64,000 bases of DNA from Neonectria sp. B-13 (GCA_002682825.1 NOKP01000014.1:321559-385558), one strand, 5' to 3'; shown: positions 1 to 12,464, counted from the stretch's first letter. Notes: generated from the letters alone by a model not told the origin. Program-made: numbers and translations.

Positions 1-1297
1 CACTATCCTCCGAAGCCTTCATTTATCGACTGATCAGGTTCCACACAGATCTACTGACTACGGCATTCTCCATGCTCGCTTCAGCAGCTAAGCGAGGTGA
101 CCTGTAAGATTTCCTGCTGGTCAAGTGGAGGTCGCCGACCAAGTGGACTCCGACCGCCGTGGTATGGGCGGAATTATGTGCGTGCTAATCTCGGCCCACA
201 GTGTTGGTTCTACGCAGTATGTATTCCATTCATGTAACGATTTACTAATGAAAGGTAAGTTTGTGGCCAAATCTTGAGACACTTAACGGATGAGTGGAGA
301 GCGCACATGCAAGGGGTGTGGGTGCATGGCCACGTTGCAGCACAATAATGTACTTCTTGCGAGAGTGCAGGCAGATCTATACTGCCCGGCCCAGGTGTCA
401 TTTGTTCTTGAGGAGAATTGAAATATGAACACTGCAAAGTGAGATTGTGTTCTCTTTGAAGAGCAACTATACGGGCGTCAAGTATGGTATTGTTAATCAA
501 CTTAGGAAGACGGTTTCTCGGCTCATTTTATCAAGGTGGATTATTTGCACAAAAAGAATATTCACATGTGCGTTGTTTTCTCCTAGATAAGCAGCTTCAT
601 GTGAAATGAGGCTGCCTGGAGTGGTGAAAGGGTTGCCAGCCCTGAGAGTTCTGTTGGGGCGCTATGCGAAGTACTAGCGAGAGCTCCTATCAGGGGGGAA
701 CCTGGTCACGATCACCCCTCAGAGAGAAACCTCATGCAGTCTCCTTAGCCCCGATATGGGAGATCCTTCCGGTCGAACCTCGATGACTATAGCCACTTAG
801 ATGTGCCAAAAACGAACACGTACGTGCGCTAATTACGATCGATCTGTGGAATGTAATGCTTCGATCGTCCAATGGACATCATGCGTATATGTTCCCTTTT
901 CTGCTTGTAGGGGAAGTTCCCTTCTGTGCCTAATCTCACAGTGTTGTGTTGGCTGCAACGCGTATGCATGTCTTGCATATTGAAAAGCAAACACAGGCAC
1001 GCCACAAACACTACCGTATTGATCCATCGATGCAACCATTCTGACTGAAAAAACACTGCTATCGCGTAACCCGGCCAGTACCGAAAGGGGCCGCGTTGAG
1101 CGGAACACGTGGAACGCCGAGGGATGCGATAGCTAAGGGCCGGCTAATGTAAGAACTCACAAAGGCAAGGGATATAAAAAAGGCTCAAGAAGGGTCCTAA
1201 ATCCGAATGTCCCCCAACTCTTCTTTTCTATTTCGCAACTGTTCTTCAAGACTCGCTTGGGTTTCAGACAGTACGAGAAACACGGACACCATTCACC
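1..1297. other. Intergenic, no gene recognised
   Basis: I see no reading frame here with a recognisable domain or plausible splicing. The last 150 bases lead into the start of the next gene; a TATA-like 'gatataaaaa' at about 1170 and a pyrimidine-rich stretch just before the ATG fit a promoter and 5' leader. Confidence 0.5.
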
Positions 1298-2287
1298 ATG
1301 GTATCCACTAAGCACCAGCAGACCGGTGCTACTGACGCACCAACTGCCAAGGCAGAAGCGTCTGTGCCTGTCTTTCCAGATTATTTTCTCTCGCCAGATG
1401 CAGTCCTCCAGGACGATGCCCGCTGGAGGTTCGGAAGAAAACCTGACTACACCAAAACTCGTAAGGCATGGGAACAGAGTAAGTCTACACAGTGATACGA
1501 TTCTTTCGAGCGTAACAAACTACTACTACATACCAAAATATGTTGGTTAGCTATATAGCATTGCAAACAAGAAACTGTCTATCATGGCGCACGCGAAGAA
1601 ACACCTTCTGACTGACTTTTGCAGCCAAGGAGATGAACCACGTCGCAGGCAGTCTTGAGGAGCTTGTTGAAAACCTGGTGAAAAACTGGGAGATCGAGGC
1701 TTCATACAAAACACAAGCACAGGAGTGGCGTACGATTGACTCCACGAAGTATCGATTTTCCGTCAATGGCGGCCCGCCGCAATCTGCTGAAGAAATGGCC
1801 AAGATCGGTACCTACAACGCCTTGATTGAACCCAACAAGTACTACAGCCCGGAACACATGGACTTTTCCACCAGCCACAAGGCCTTCAAGCGGATGATGC
1901 CAACCTTTGCATGGGAGGTGTTGGACGTCTATAGTGGCCCACCAAAGGCAGCCTTTCGGTGGCGCCATTGGGGATTCATGGAAGGGGATTACACTGCGAA
2001 AAACGAGTCAGTCACTTGTATAGATATCTTTGGACATACACTAACAAATTATCAGCCGAGACGAGAAAGTCTCTATGAAGGCAAATGGCAAGAATATTGA
2101 GATCAAGGGCGTAACAGTTGCAGAGCTCGACGACCAACTTCGTATCCTGTCCTTGGACACCTACTTTGATCCAGTTGACATGTTCCGCCAAATGGATACG
2201 GACGGTGAAGAGAAGCTAAGCGAAGGGAATACAGACTTGAGAGATGTGTCGGGACAGGAGAGTCAATGTCCATTCATGCGCCAATGA
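1298..2287 (+). CDS. Pathogen-related protein-like (SnoaL/NTF2-like fold), 3 exons
   Basis: I read three exons, 1298-1478, 1625-2006 and 2056-2287, giving 264 aa. The introns have GTAAGT and GTCAGT donors and CAG acceptors, the second with a CTAAC branch site close to its 3' end. The joined protein reads FPDYFLSPDAV, then WRFGRKPDYTKTRK, AGSLEELVENLVKNWE, FSVNGGPP, KRMMPTFAWEVLDVYSGPP and FDPVDMFRQMD. This is the conserved layout of the plant and fungal 'pathogen-related protein' family, first named from barley, which has a SnoaL/NTF2-like fold. No enzymatic activity is established for the family to my knowledge. There is no signal peptide, so a cytosolic location is likely. The ATG at 1298 opens directly into the conserved N-terminus. 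Family assignment is firm; function is unknown. Confidence 0.82.
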
Positions 2288-2658
2288 TTTGGAGTCAATG
2301 ACCCTTCCATCCCCAATGTCCATGAACTCGGCAACGGTTACTCTGTGTGCGGCAGTATTTTTGCGGTTGCGACAACTAGACAGACTCAATATTTGACAAT
2401 GAGCAAATCCACTCTTTCCAATTTCACTACTATTGCCGAAACGACTCTTTCGGTCAGGATACCTATCGTGCCACCTTCGAACTACAGGCTAAAGCTGCCT
2501 CGACGCTATCGACGTACGCCAACATTGCTAGAGCAAATGTGTCGGTCCCCAGGGATGGACCTCAGAGTAGGCTTCATTGAGACAGTTATTAAACAACAGG
2601 AGCCGATGGACACGCTGAGCAGGCCCCACGGCCGTCATCCGGGTCGTGCGCACCTTTT
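2288..2658. other. Convergent spacer between two 3' ends
   Basis: This is downstream of the pathogen-related gene and downstream of the kinase on the other strand. It should hold both 3' UTRs. An open frame exists here but has no recognisable protein features. Confidence 0.4.
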
Positions 2659-4182
2659 TTATATATTCTCCATGATCCATTCATCGTCGGCCAGCGCCTT
2701 CGCCGAGGAACGCTTCGAAGGTTCCCAATGGAGCATCTTCCGCATCATGGCGAGGAAGCTCTCTTGACTCTCCCCCTCCAGGCCGATCTCTTTCTCCTCG
2801 AGCGATGTGCTATCCGGGAGTGCAATATTTGCACGGAAATCCCCTGTAGAGCAAGTGGGGTCTTGTCAGCAGGGAAGAGAAGATCCCGTAGTCTAAAGCT
2901 GGGTACTTCGAGCTTACCTTTATCCGTGAAGAATTTATGGCTCGACTTGCCCGAATGGAGGAGCGCCTGCGGAGGTTGTCCAAGTAATGCAATCATCTCG
3001 GCAAGGTGCGCCCGGCTGCGGTACGTCTGATACTCCGGGTCGCGTCCCGTAAACAGGTGATCACCTTCAAAGAGATCCCAGATCTAGAAAAGACGGTACG
3101 AGCACAAATCAGCTCTTGGATATGCCCCATGTTCGGTTCGAGTCCTTACCATGCAACCCGTGTTCCATATATCGACCTGATACGACCACGGTGCTTCTAG
3201 GATGACCTCGGGTGCTCTGTATATATCGGGCTGTACGTCCTCCAGATGCTCCGTGTCCCCAGCAACGGCGGAGCCGAAATCACAGAGGACCGGTGCGCCC
3301 CAGTTCTTCGGCATTTGGAGCTCGCGTGACAGATAAATGACTCTTTCACCCACCAACTTTCGTGGGGACGGGTCGAGCAACTCTTGCTCCTCGAAGGCGC
3401 TGAAAACCGAATCGTCCTCGATGCCAAACATAATATTATCGGCTTTGATATCTACTCCGCAACAGTTCAGCACCGTTCTTCGTGGGTGAATGGAACACAA
3501 CCAAGGATAGCTCTGCTCGGTTCAATCCCTCATACGCACCTGTGTGGATGATGTGGCATTTTGTATGCAGAAAATCCAAAGCAAGGAAGAGGCGGCGGAG
3601 GACAAAGGCGAGGACCGGCACCGGTAGTCTCCTCACTGGGTTGCGGTGAAGGAAAGCCAGGACGCTCTCCCACAGTGGAGGATGCACCAAGCATCGGTGG
3701 CATCCGTCTGGTCCAGTAACATCGAAAGAGTCCAGGAGTTCCCTGACGGCACTGCGACCGGGATGTTTTGCCAAAGATCCGGAAATGCGCTTGTACATTG
3801 TGACTTCGTGGTCGAGCTGCTCGCCCATAGACTTCGAGTGTACGAAAAGCTTCAGTGCCACGTGCCGACGACCACTACACTCCCTGTTAGCAAAGCGTCG
3901 CGTGTATCAGGGCGGATGAGTGGACACGCGAGCATCTTACTTTAGGTCGCGCGCCAACCAAACTGTCGAGCTAGCTCCAAAGCCCAGCTTTCCAACTATC
4001 TGATAACGATCCCTGAGGACTTCGCCAATGCGAACCGGATAGTAACGCGATGCAATGTAGTCGGGGAAGAGCTCCTCTTCTATCTTCTCACCCAATGGGA
4101 TTCGCGTGAAACTAGGGTTGGAGAAGGTAAGAGGCTTCCATATCCGGCCAGGCCAAGGCAATCGCCGAAGAAGTGACGCCAT
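2659..4182 (-). CDS. SRPK-type serine/threonine protein kinase, 5 exons
   Basis: Protein kinase of the SR-protein kinase group. The N-terminus (ATG at 4182) carries YYPVRIGEVLRDRYQIVGKLGFGASSTVWLA in consecutive parts, typical of SRPK-like kinases with the glycine loop GFGASS. After an intron at about 3940 comes the VALKLF lysine motif. The catalytic loop is split by an intron near 3450-3530 and reads HTDIKADN, with HTD in place of HRD as in the SRPK family. The DFG motif (LCDFGSAV), QPDIYRAPEVIL and VDIWNTGCM follow, then IWDLFEGDHLF, and the last exon ends MLHWEPSKRSSAKALADDEW before a stop at 2659. All kinase landmarks are intact, so it should be active. Many fungal genomes carry several expanded SRPK-like kinases of unknown substrate; this looks like one of those and not the single SRPK1/Dsk1 orthologue, which usually has a long spacer insert. 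Confidence 0.85.
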
Positions 4183-4437
4183 ATGAAAGTGATTCCAAGC
4201 GAGAAAAACAAGTAAGGTGAAGTCGTAAGTTGGCGCGTGTTTGATGTTACTTGACGGAAGAGAAAACCACGATCGACCCGTGAACCTGAATGCACGTTCC
4301 AGATTCGCCAGGACTCCACTTTATTTTGTTTATCTTGGACATGGCCATGGGTATGTTTGACTCTGGCGGGTATTCTCTGTCTATGGTGCCAGATCGTGTC
4401 ATCAACACCATGAGCTATCTCTCTGTATCTTTGTATC

Positions 4438-6109
4438 TTATGTCTTGGCAGTGCTCGTTCCATTCACCTGCTCAACATCAGATGTCTCCTCCTCCGCATC
4501 GAGGCCATCCTCGTTTTGGACTCGGTCTTTGATAAGATGGGCGGCCCACGAAGTGGCCGGGACGCCGACATAAAATACGACCACAGACACAATGAGGTTA
4601 GTCATGAGTGACGCACTGCGAACAGAGCCCACAGCATAGGCGAGGGCCGAGCCAAGAGACTCCCCAGAGCGCAACACTCCCATCGACAGAGCAATTGTGT
4701 CGGCTTCGACGTCAAAGGTGCCCATGACCCAGTAGAGCCAGATTCCAATTGTCTCATACGCGATCCTAGAGATGCTATTAGACACATATCGCGGACCATC
4801 AAAAGCGGATCAGGACATACCGGTAGAGAACGAAGATGGTCAACCCTTGTCCGTAGTTACGACTGTTCCAATCGATCTCCCCAGGGCTGTCTCGCGCCCA
4901 ACGTTCCTGAATCACGATGCTCCAGATCCAAACGACCGTGAATAGCCCCAACAAGAAGTACCACATTCCGCGAGCCTGCGTGGACCGGCGTGCGTGCTTC
5001 GTGTCCAACCACCAGCCCGCCAGGACGTTGGCAAAGGCGCCGATCACGGAAATGACAAACGCGGCGAGGGTTCGGGCACGAACTGTAAAGTAGGCGGCAA
5101 GGTAGTTTCCTTGATACGTCACGCCCCATTGCGCGGTGATAAACGCAGGGATAAGAAGAACAACTTCCTTGCGCTTGAACTGGGCGATGAATGACCAAAA
5201 CTGAGCCTTAAAAGTCCGGTCGGTAATGGCAAAGGTGGGCTTCTTGCCGTCCTTTCGGATCAGTTTATGCGGCGGAGCAAGAAGCAGCGCCAACGGCAAA
5301 CCGAGGCATTGGAGGGCTACTAGAACCAGATATGTCTTGGGGGCGACAGATCCGGTCTGGGCATCATCCTTGTTGATTCCAAGCTGAATTGAGGAGGCGA
5401 TTATAGAACCGAGTTTGCCAAGACTCATCCAGATACCGATGCAAGTCCCTCGCCGGCTCACTTCTGGATATCCGACCGCCAATGCTGCTTCTGCTGGCCA
5501 CAAGGCAGCGGCCTAACTGCGTCAGATTATTTTGCGTACTTGAACGAAGAGAAACACTCACAGAGAAGCCACACGTCACAGCACCAAAGATGAGAAACCA
5601 CTGAGTTCCCCATACTGTGTTGCAGTACAAGGCTGCCGAGTAGGGGACGTAGCCGAGGGTTCCAAATAGGATAATCCATTTCATCCCAATAATGTTGCCC
5701 ACCATACTAGCCAAAGGCGAAAAGAAGAACATGACCCTATCTTTTTCAGTGTATATCCTCATATGATGATTGGGCTTCTTACACGAATGTGATGACATTA
5801 GCTGCGTTAACCACGTACGGCTCAGCCTGGCCACCAGCTCCAAGACCTACAACTGAGTTAGTATATTCTTCATCGAATGCGTAACACATCGAGTAACGCA
5901 CTGTTCATAGCAGTCCATATTCCAGGCTGTGTGAAGCTAATAAGACCAAGCAATACGGCCTGAAAGTATGTGCCACGGAATACGGCATGGGCCCTGCCAT
6001 ATATGGTGCCAGGCTTGCTCACTGATAGCTCGCTCATGGTGAGATCGTTTCGAGGCTCGCTTCCGGGATGATTGTATCGTTCTGTCTCGTGTACTTCCTC
6101 TGCATTCAT
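4438..6109 (-). CDS. UNC93-like major facilitator membrane protein, 5 exons
   Basis: Multi-spanning membrane protein of the UNC93/DUF895 branch of the MFS. Spliced exons read GTYFQAVLLGLISFTQPGIW, then AMNSLGAGGQAEPYVVNAAN (the family signature following TM1), MFFFSPLASMVGNIIGMKW, WPAEAALAVGYPEVSRRG, a central cytosolic loop, and a second half including YQGNYLAAYFTVR and RISRIAYETIGIWLYWVMG. Introns are at about 5885-5850, 5790-5730, 5560-5515 and 4820-4775. The acidic C-terminal tail (AEEETSDVEQ) is likely cytosolic. The substrate is unknown; family members are described as ion-channel regulators in animals and as putative transporters in fungi. The product is about 470 aa, normal for the group, with no break seen. 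Confidence 0.85.
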
Positions 6110-7853
6110 GCTGGGTTTCGCCTATTTATGGCCATCGTGCTTAACTAACGTTTCTGGCCAACAAGACAAGACCACTCGCCGTCAAATAGTCATGGCGTTA
6201 TATACAACAGTGATGATATCAAGCGCACCTTGTGGGTACTTCGAGCCAACAATACGGGTGAAGTCCGGTTGATGAGTGACGATCAACAGGCCTTGCTGGT
6301 GTTTCACGTCGCGTTCTCTCTTCCATTGGATATTAATGAGGGCCTCATAGAGCACGACTTGCAATTTACCGGTATTTCTCCGCCGATTTGGTAAAACTGC
6401 CGTCCTTAGTGTGTCTCTACACATACTCTGGCAAGGGTTCCCAAGAGGAGGACGCACATGGGCCCCTACTAGGCTGCCCGATTCTCGGCCATTTTGTGAT
6501 CGCGTCAGAGCTGTCTTTGAAGCGCCATTGACAAGGCCATCTGCCAACAGGGTCGGACGAGCCCCGCAGGGAAGAACGAAATCGCATTGATTGCCAAATA
6601 TCCGGGTTAATTAGCTCGTTCTACTTTGAATGAGTGAACCAGGATAATATTAATACACGCATAAAAATTACATACCCACCCAGTCGGTCGGGGGCCCTTT
6701 ACAAGCCCGCATTACTTTGTAATCTAAAAGTGCAGATGAGGATGTATGTATTAGCTGCTAGAAATAGTTTAGATATCTTTAAGCGCTTTTATATAACAAG
6801 TATACAATCAATATTAAGTGAAGAATGTAAAGATATTTTCATTTTCAAGTGTAAGATAGACATTACTTCTAAATATACAACTTCAATCAAACTTAACACC
6901 TATGAATATTCTTATAGTGGCGTTTATTCCACAAGCTCTTGAACATTAAACGGTTGTATTAAACAGCAGCTTCTAGGCTCCTATTCAAATTTGCGATGGA
7001 ATTTAAATGCAAAACATCAAGCGCGGGGTTGACTGATATCAGTATCAATCAGACTAGGATGTTGATCCTGATGGAGTTTCCTTTTGTCAAAGGCATGTTA
7101 TCTTGAGAAGTGGAGCACAGCAGTTCAAGTAGATAAGGCTACGGCACACATTTGGGTGCACTATACTAGCATATGCAGGCTGCTGACAGACTAGTAGCCG
7201 ACCCAAACTATGTACGCTACCATGCCCCCGGGTCTCACGGAAGCATTGGCTTCTCTAGGATAACTGGCAAAGGCCTTAAAGCAGTGACGAAGCGATAAAT
7301 CTTCCCAGGAGTCAAGATCACTGTAGCACTTCGGGTAAACTTTGACAGATAGGAATAATCGTGGCCGCATTATCGACTTAATTGAATGGCAAGACTCGAG
7401 GGGGCTGGGAGACCTCGTAGATATTTCAACAGGGCATGCTTCGTCACTCCTCGAAACGAATGGAGGCCTCGAACTAACGTAGACGAGTCATGGTTTTCCA
7501 CGACGTGGGGTTGACTACTCGGTAGAACCGGGGTAGCTGATTTCTCCAGACTAAACCCAACAAGTTTGCGATACACCTCTTATCTTCGGCTGCTGCTATC
7601 ACGGCCTTGACTTCATGTAAATGGTTCGATGCGGATACGTATCTCAGGGTTTCTTTTACATAATTTGGAGAGCTACATCATGAAGTAGTAGGCTGTATCA
7701 GCATCTGTTGGATAAGGTGGTGGAATTTATGATATCCGGTGCCAGGCGTCTCTTGTATATAAAGAACCGAAGTGGAAGACAATTGTTGTACATCAAGCTC
7801 CTGACTTCTCTATATAACTTGCGGTAAACAAATCAACGCTGAGACCCCTCGCC
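6110..7853. other. 1.7-kb intergenic region, partly AT-rich
   Basis: No gene recognised. The part at about 6600-6960 is much richer in A and T than its surroundings (see the separate entry). The right end, with 'ttgtatataaagaacc' at about 7752, has a good TATA-type sequence about 100 bases before the asparaginase-like ATG. Confidence 0.5.
6600..6960. repeat. AT-rich patch, possible decayed repeat
   Basis: A sharply AT-rich stretch full of TA dinucleotides (for example tttagatatctttaagcg and atataacaagtatacaat) sits inside otherwise balanced DNA. The composition resembles repeat relics altered by RIP in ascomycetes, but no coding remnant is visible, so the origin is inferred. Confidence 0.35.
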
Positions 7854-9283
7854 ATGTTCAGTTCACTTGTCGCGACGGTGCTTGTCGCTACCACGGCCAT
7901 AGCCTCACCACTTCAGATCCAAAAGCGAAATGATCCCAACACTGGCTTGACATGGATCTACAAAGATCCATCCCTACCAAAAGTCATGTAAGTAAAACGA
8001 TGAGTTGTTTGGCCTGAATTACTCTAAACTTCTTTCAGGATCTACAATACTGGCGATGGGACCATCTTGTCTGGCTCCAACAATGGGCGCTTGGACAACA
8101 TCAACTATGGGGGTGGCCCTGGGGGGCTGACGCCAGAGACGCTCATAGATACAGTCAGCGAGGTTCTCGACATTGCCCAGTTTGCTATTCGCAACATTAG
8201 TGGGACTGGCAGCGCCAATGCCGACTCGGACAGGTTCCTGAACATCTCGATGGATGCCCACAAGCGAATGTGCACTCCTCACTCGGACATTGTCGGCGCT
8301 GTCATGATCCACGGCACCAACACGCTCGCCGAGACTGTAGGTCTACCTTTTGTGTCCTACTCTTTGGTTCTCTCGCGTTAACTTGCCTAGGCCTTTGGTG
8401 TTGATCTCACCTTGAATTGCTCCAAGCCCTTCATTGCGACTGGTTCCATGCGACCGAACTCGGCTCTGTCACCCGATGGTCCGTTCAACTTCTACGACGC
8501 GGTGAGGACTGCAATTCACCCCGAGTCGCGTGACCGTGGAGCTATGATTGCGTTCAATGATCACTTGGTGTCTGCTTTCTACGGAACGAAGACCAATGGT
8601 AACACAGTCTCGACCTTCTTGGCCACGGATCAAGGATACATCGGTCAGTTCATAGCCGGACAGCCATACTTCTTCTACGGCCCGTCGCTACCAAAGGCCC
8701 GGCACTACTTCAACCCGTTCAAACTCACCTACCCTCTTCCCCAGGTGGTGGTTCTCTACGGTCATCGTAAGTAAAAGGCTACTCAAAAATCCGTCATCCT
8801 GTACTCATTCCTTTGCAGAGGGTTTCAAAGCTAGCTTACTGTATGCTGCTGCCGCCGACGGTGCTAAGTAAGTAATATTTAACGGCCACACTGTTCAAGC
8901 GCTTACAGGTGTAGGGGAATTGTTATCATGGGTGTCGGTCCCGGCGGCCTTAGTACAACTGCTAGAGCGGCTGCTGAAGATCTCTTTACGCAAGGTGTCG
9001 TCACTGTGGCGTCGCTCCGCCCTTCCTTCGGCGCGGTCGTTCCTGGACCTGAAGTCAGCAACATGTAAGTCAATCATGCTTCGGTTCTGAAGTTGGTCCC
9101 AAGACTGATAATCTTTGCAGCACCAGCTCGGGCTTCTTGCACGGCGAGCAATCCCGCATTCAACTCCAGCTCGCTCTTGCATCGGGCTATGGTATTGATG
9201 GCATTCGAAAGCTGTTTGAGGGGGATATCCGTGACGCTGTCTACAACCAGGCCACAGCCTTCTACAACGCCACGACCTTATAA
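7854..9283 (+). CDS. Secreted type II asparaginase-like protein, 6 exons
   Basis: I read exons 7854-7987, 8039-8336, 8391-8766, 8819-8867, 8915-9064 and 9121-9283, giving 389 aa. The N-terminus is a signal peptide (hydrophobic LVATVLVATTAIAS) followed by a Lys-Arg site at residues 24-25, so the product should be secreted. The asparaginase/glutaminase family is shown by GGLTPETLIDTV, HGTNTLAETAF, PFIATGSMRP, GPFNFYDAVR, AFYGTKTNGNTV and the C-terminal domain with IVIMGVGPGGLS and SSGFLHGEQSRIQLQLAL. Two catalytic motifs differ from the standard. The first is TGDGTI instead of TGGTI (one extra residue), and the second HGTNT instead of HGTDT. The KTN lysine region is present. It may be a divergent asparaginase or a secreted homologue with altered activity. 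The acceptor of exon 5 could also be six bases earlier. Confidence 0.85.
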
Positions 9284-9701
9284 AGTGCCATTGTATGGCC
9301 ATAGCTTAGAATAGTTATGATCTATACAATGGATTTAAGATCCTAAAGCAGTTCATTCTTCTCTATTTCCAATTAATAGTGTCGGACTGACCGCTTACAT
9401 GATGCATTGAGCCATTGACCGAACGGCGCATGAGTGCCAAGAAACAACGAACAAATGCTCGCTTCTCGAATGCAGAAAGGTACGAATTTGCGGTGAGTAA
9501 ATATGAAAGGCGCAAGCACAATTTTCCGGTCAATTCATGACAGTGGTCTACTAGGAAATGCCACGTTTTAGTGCACTGTAAGAGATCTAAGAGCCCCAAG
9601 AAGCAATATGCTGAGCGTATTGTTCATTGCAATAAACTCTATATGCTAAAAAGTGTTGTCTTTGAATAGAACTGATGGAATGTTAATGCGGAGACTGATA
9701 A
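9284..9701. other. Convergent spacer
   Basis: It lies between the 3' ends of the asparaginase-like gene and the Zn2Cys6 regulator. I see nothing beyond expected 3' UTRs. Confidence 0.4.
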
Positions 9702-11871
9702 TTAAACTGCTAATACGTGAAACTGCAGAGCATGGAAAGAGGCTGTCCAGTCGTGAGAGCCTAGGCCATTCTGCTGCATTTCGTCGTCTCTTCTCCAGAG
9801 TTGCTGCACAATTTCCCACTGTCTAGTCGTATTGCCAATTTTATACCTCTCAATCCTTTCCCACCACTTCCTCAAATAATCTCGCTGAGGTCCGATAGCC
9901 TCACAAGAAGCTATGAAGCCTGGCCACGTGATGGGTGCCATTACTTGATCCTGCGATACTTGCGCCTTTAAGTCTTCGGCTCCGTGCATTTGCTCAGCTA
10001 CGTACTGAACTTCATCTACCAAGTTAATAGAGTCAAAACTTTGGATGCGTCGATAATAGTAGATAAGTGCTGCACGATGCCACGCATTTGCTTGATGCGT
10101 GAAAATCCTGAATATCAAGTCGCCATCGGAAGGAATTGACATTATGCCCTCGGATGTAAGTCTCCAGGAGAGGAGTCTCTCCCCAAGAGCTTCGCAAGCC
10201 TGGAGAAGATGATCTGGGATAGAGTGCTGCGATTGTCTGTGCTGCATAAGAAGCTCTGCAAGGTGACACGTTTCCTGAATTGCGACTGCGATGGATGGTG
10301 TAATGCCGTAAATGTGCTCATAACAGGTGCTTGATTGAACCAGACTGCCATCTGAAGAAGGTTCGATGTGTGCTGATAACTGAACGGGCTGAAAAGAAGT
10401 TGTGCGAGCAAGAATAGCTAAGAACGCGCTGATGGCGTTCAGCTTCTGAGTGGAGCGACTGACAACTTTCCATCGACTCCGCAAACTTCGCAACTGCGTT
10501 GCGGCATTGATGTGCGTTGTGAAGTCATTGCCTTCTCCTGACAAAGTCTGTGGCATGTTAACGTGTGTTGGGATAGACACAGGAAGACCTAATTACCCCA
10601 ATGCTAAGCAAGGATAGCATCGCCGTCATGAAGATTTGATAATCTGCACCAGGCGTTGCAGCTTCAACAGCAGCTTGCATAAAGGCCAGTGCCTTGTACC
10701 TGTGCTTGATACCGAGTCTTTGATACTTTGTTTGAGAGGTGTTGCAGTTCCAAAGGTGGAACGCCGAGGACGCAAGCAGGGCGTGGTAGATTGCTGAATA
10801 CACTTGAGCTTTAGGTGTATTTGGATCTGATATGTGAAGTACCGATCCTTCAAGTGCAGTAGAAAGGTAGATCCCACGGAATACATTTTCAGTATGGAAT
10901 ATCGGCTGCATGAGATCAGCGATGTGAAAGTTATAGTGGTTGATCAGTAGGTCAACTTGGCTATCCCCAAAAAAGCTGGTGGCGATGTGTTGTATTGAGA
11001 GGACAGAACTGGACAAACCCGAGATTTTTGAGGTTGTTGAAGATGTTATGACTGAGTTGGCGGGTGAATGAGCGCCGCAGTATATAGTCAGGTCGGTCTG
11101 GTCTGAAGCTGCCAGAATCTCCAAAGAAATGTCGTCTTCTCTGGCCCCCTGCCCTGTATCCTGGGCATCCTCACTCTCTGTCGATAAGGGTCAGTAATTG
11201 CATGTCAATGGAGATCAATAGGCATTCTTGCTCACCTTCTGATGGGCCTAAATTGGAAGCACCGCTGAAGTTGGACAAACTGGGCGGTTGCATGCAATCT
11301 TCGTTGTCATGATCAACATCAACAGGTTCAGAATGTTCACCATTACTCTGGCTACTAATCATAGAATCTAGGACGGGAAAGCAGATGAGGTTTGGCGTTG
11401 AGGGGCTGTCAACCCGTTGGTGGTTGCTCGCCGTGCCTGGAAAGGCAGAAAATGGGCCTCTTGTGGACAGCAATCCAGGCTCGGCATCATTGTCGATATT
11501 GGCCAGAAACGCATCAATTTCCTCTATGCGGTATCGATGGCCACTATCTTGGTCTTGGTGAGACTTAGGTCATGCATCTTGATAAGAATGAAGCATCTGC
11601 TCTTACCTAACTTCATTGTCCTGCGCCCTTTGGTGGAGGGAGTAGGCGTCGCAAATGGGTCTGATACCCATCGGAGTCGGATGTCATAACCACCGCAGGC
11701 GACGCCTTTCTTTTCACAGTTTCTACAGGCTATGGGCTTTTCGTCGCATCTTATCTTTCGTGCTTTGCATGTCCAACAGCTGCTTACATTAGCACTGGCA
11801 GAGAACGCAGGGACTTCAATGGGGCTCTGGCAAGCCGAAGCGTACCCTGTGAATGTATTTAAGCGGTTCAT
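9702..11871 (-). CDS. Zn2Cys6 transcription factor with Fungal_trans_2-type C-terminus
   Basis: The first exon (start 11871) encodes a binuclear zinc cluster with all six cysteines: CWTCKARKIRCDEKPIACRNC followed by a further Cys in KKGVACGG. An intron at about 11600-11550 joins to a linker (RIEEIDAFLANIDND), which is acidic and serine-rich. A second intron (about 11250-11185) and a third (10587-10538) lead into a long alpha-helical region with LLINHYNFHIADLMQP, LLASSAFHLW, YRIQSFDS-type helices and WPGFIASCEAIG. This layout (N-terminal zinc cluster, C-terminal helical domain with a conserved WP-x(3)-A/S-EA segment) fits the Fungal_trans_2 (PF11951) family. It is a nuclear regulator; its target is unknown. 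It lies between the asparaginase-like gene and the PaiB/PaiA-like pair and could regulate either side, which is inference. The acceptor of the first intron (AAG) is unusual but keeps the frame. Confidence 0.85.
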
Positions 11872-12464
11872 TGTTGTGTTGGGCGAGGCACAGTCTTAGA
11901 TCTGCGTATTCTCTGCAGCTGTGGTAGGTGCCGGCATGATACATCTGCCAACCTGGCTTGGCCAAATGATGATGAAACTCGGATCATGGGCTAAAGATGG
12001 TGCGGAGTCAAGTAGACCCCACAAATTATTTGTTGTAAGTCACTCGTCGTTGAAGAGGCGTCCGGTTGCTTGCGAGAAGTGGATCTCCTCGGACTTGCTT
12101 GCCTTCCCATCCACGCAAGGTTAGTGCGTAACTTATTCGTGTTCCCGAATGTGTCGGGAAGCAATCAAGTCCGAGCGAGGATGCGGCGATCTTGGCCACT
12201 GCATCGCCCCGTCATCCGAAAGCCAAACTACAGCCGAAAGAGGACAAGGGTACTCGTTTATTTCACTTTCACTTCGACCATCGTTTGGTGCATTTCTGGT
12301 ATGGCGGTGCCTGCTACCTTACGCACCTCTTGTGCTGTTCATCTAAGTACGCTTAGCGACGGACAAGTATCCATCTTTCAGTGCCCAGATACTGCAACAG
12401 CCGCGTTAATAAGTCATCACTTGAGGGAGCCTGGAGCAGGAGCATGCTTGACCCGGAACTCCAT
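11872..12464. other. Spacer upstream of the zinc-cluster gene
   Basis: No gene seen. It should contain the promoter of the regulator at its left edge and the 3' UTR of the PaiB-like gene at its right edge. Confidence 0.4.

Noticed and set aside
2345..2767. 140-codon plus-strand frame after the pathogen-related gene
   Set aside because: It overlaps the 3' exon of the kinase on the other strand and has no recognisable protein features.
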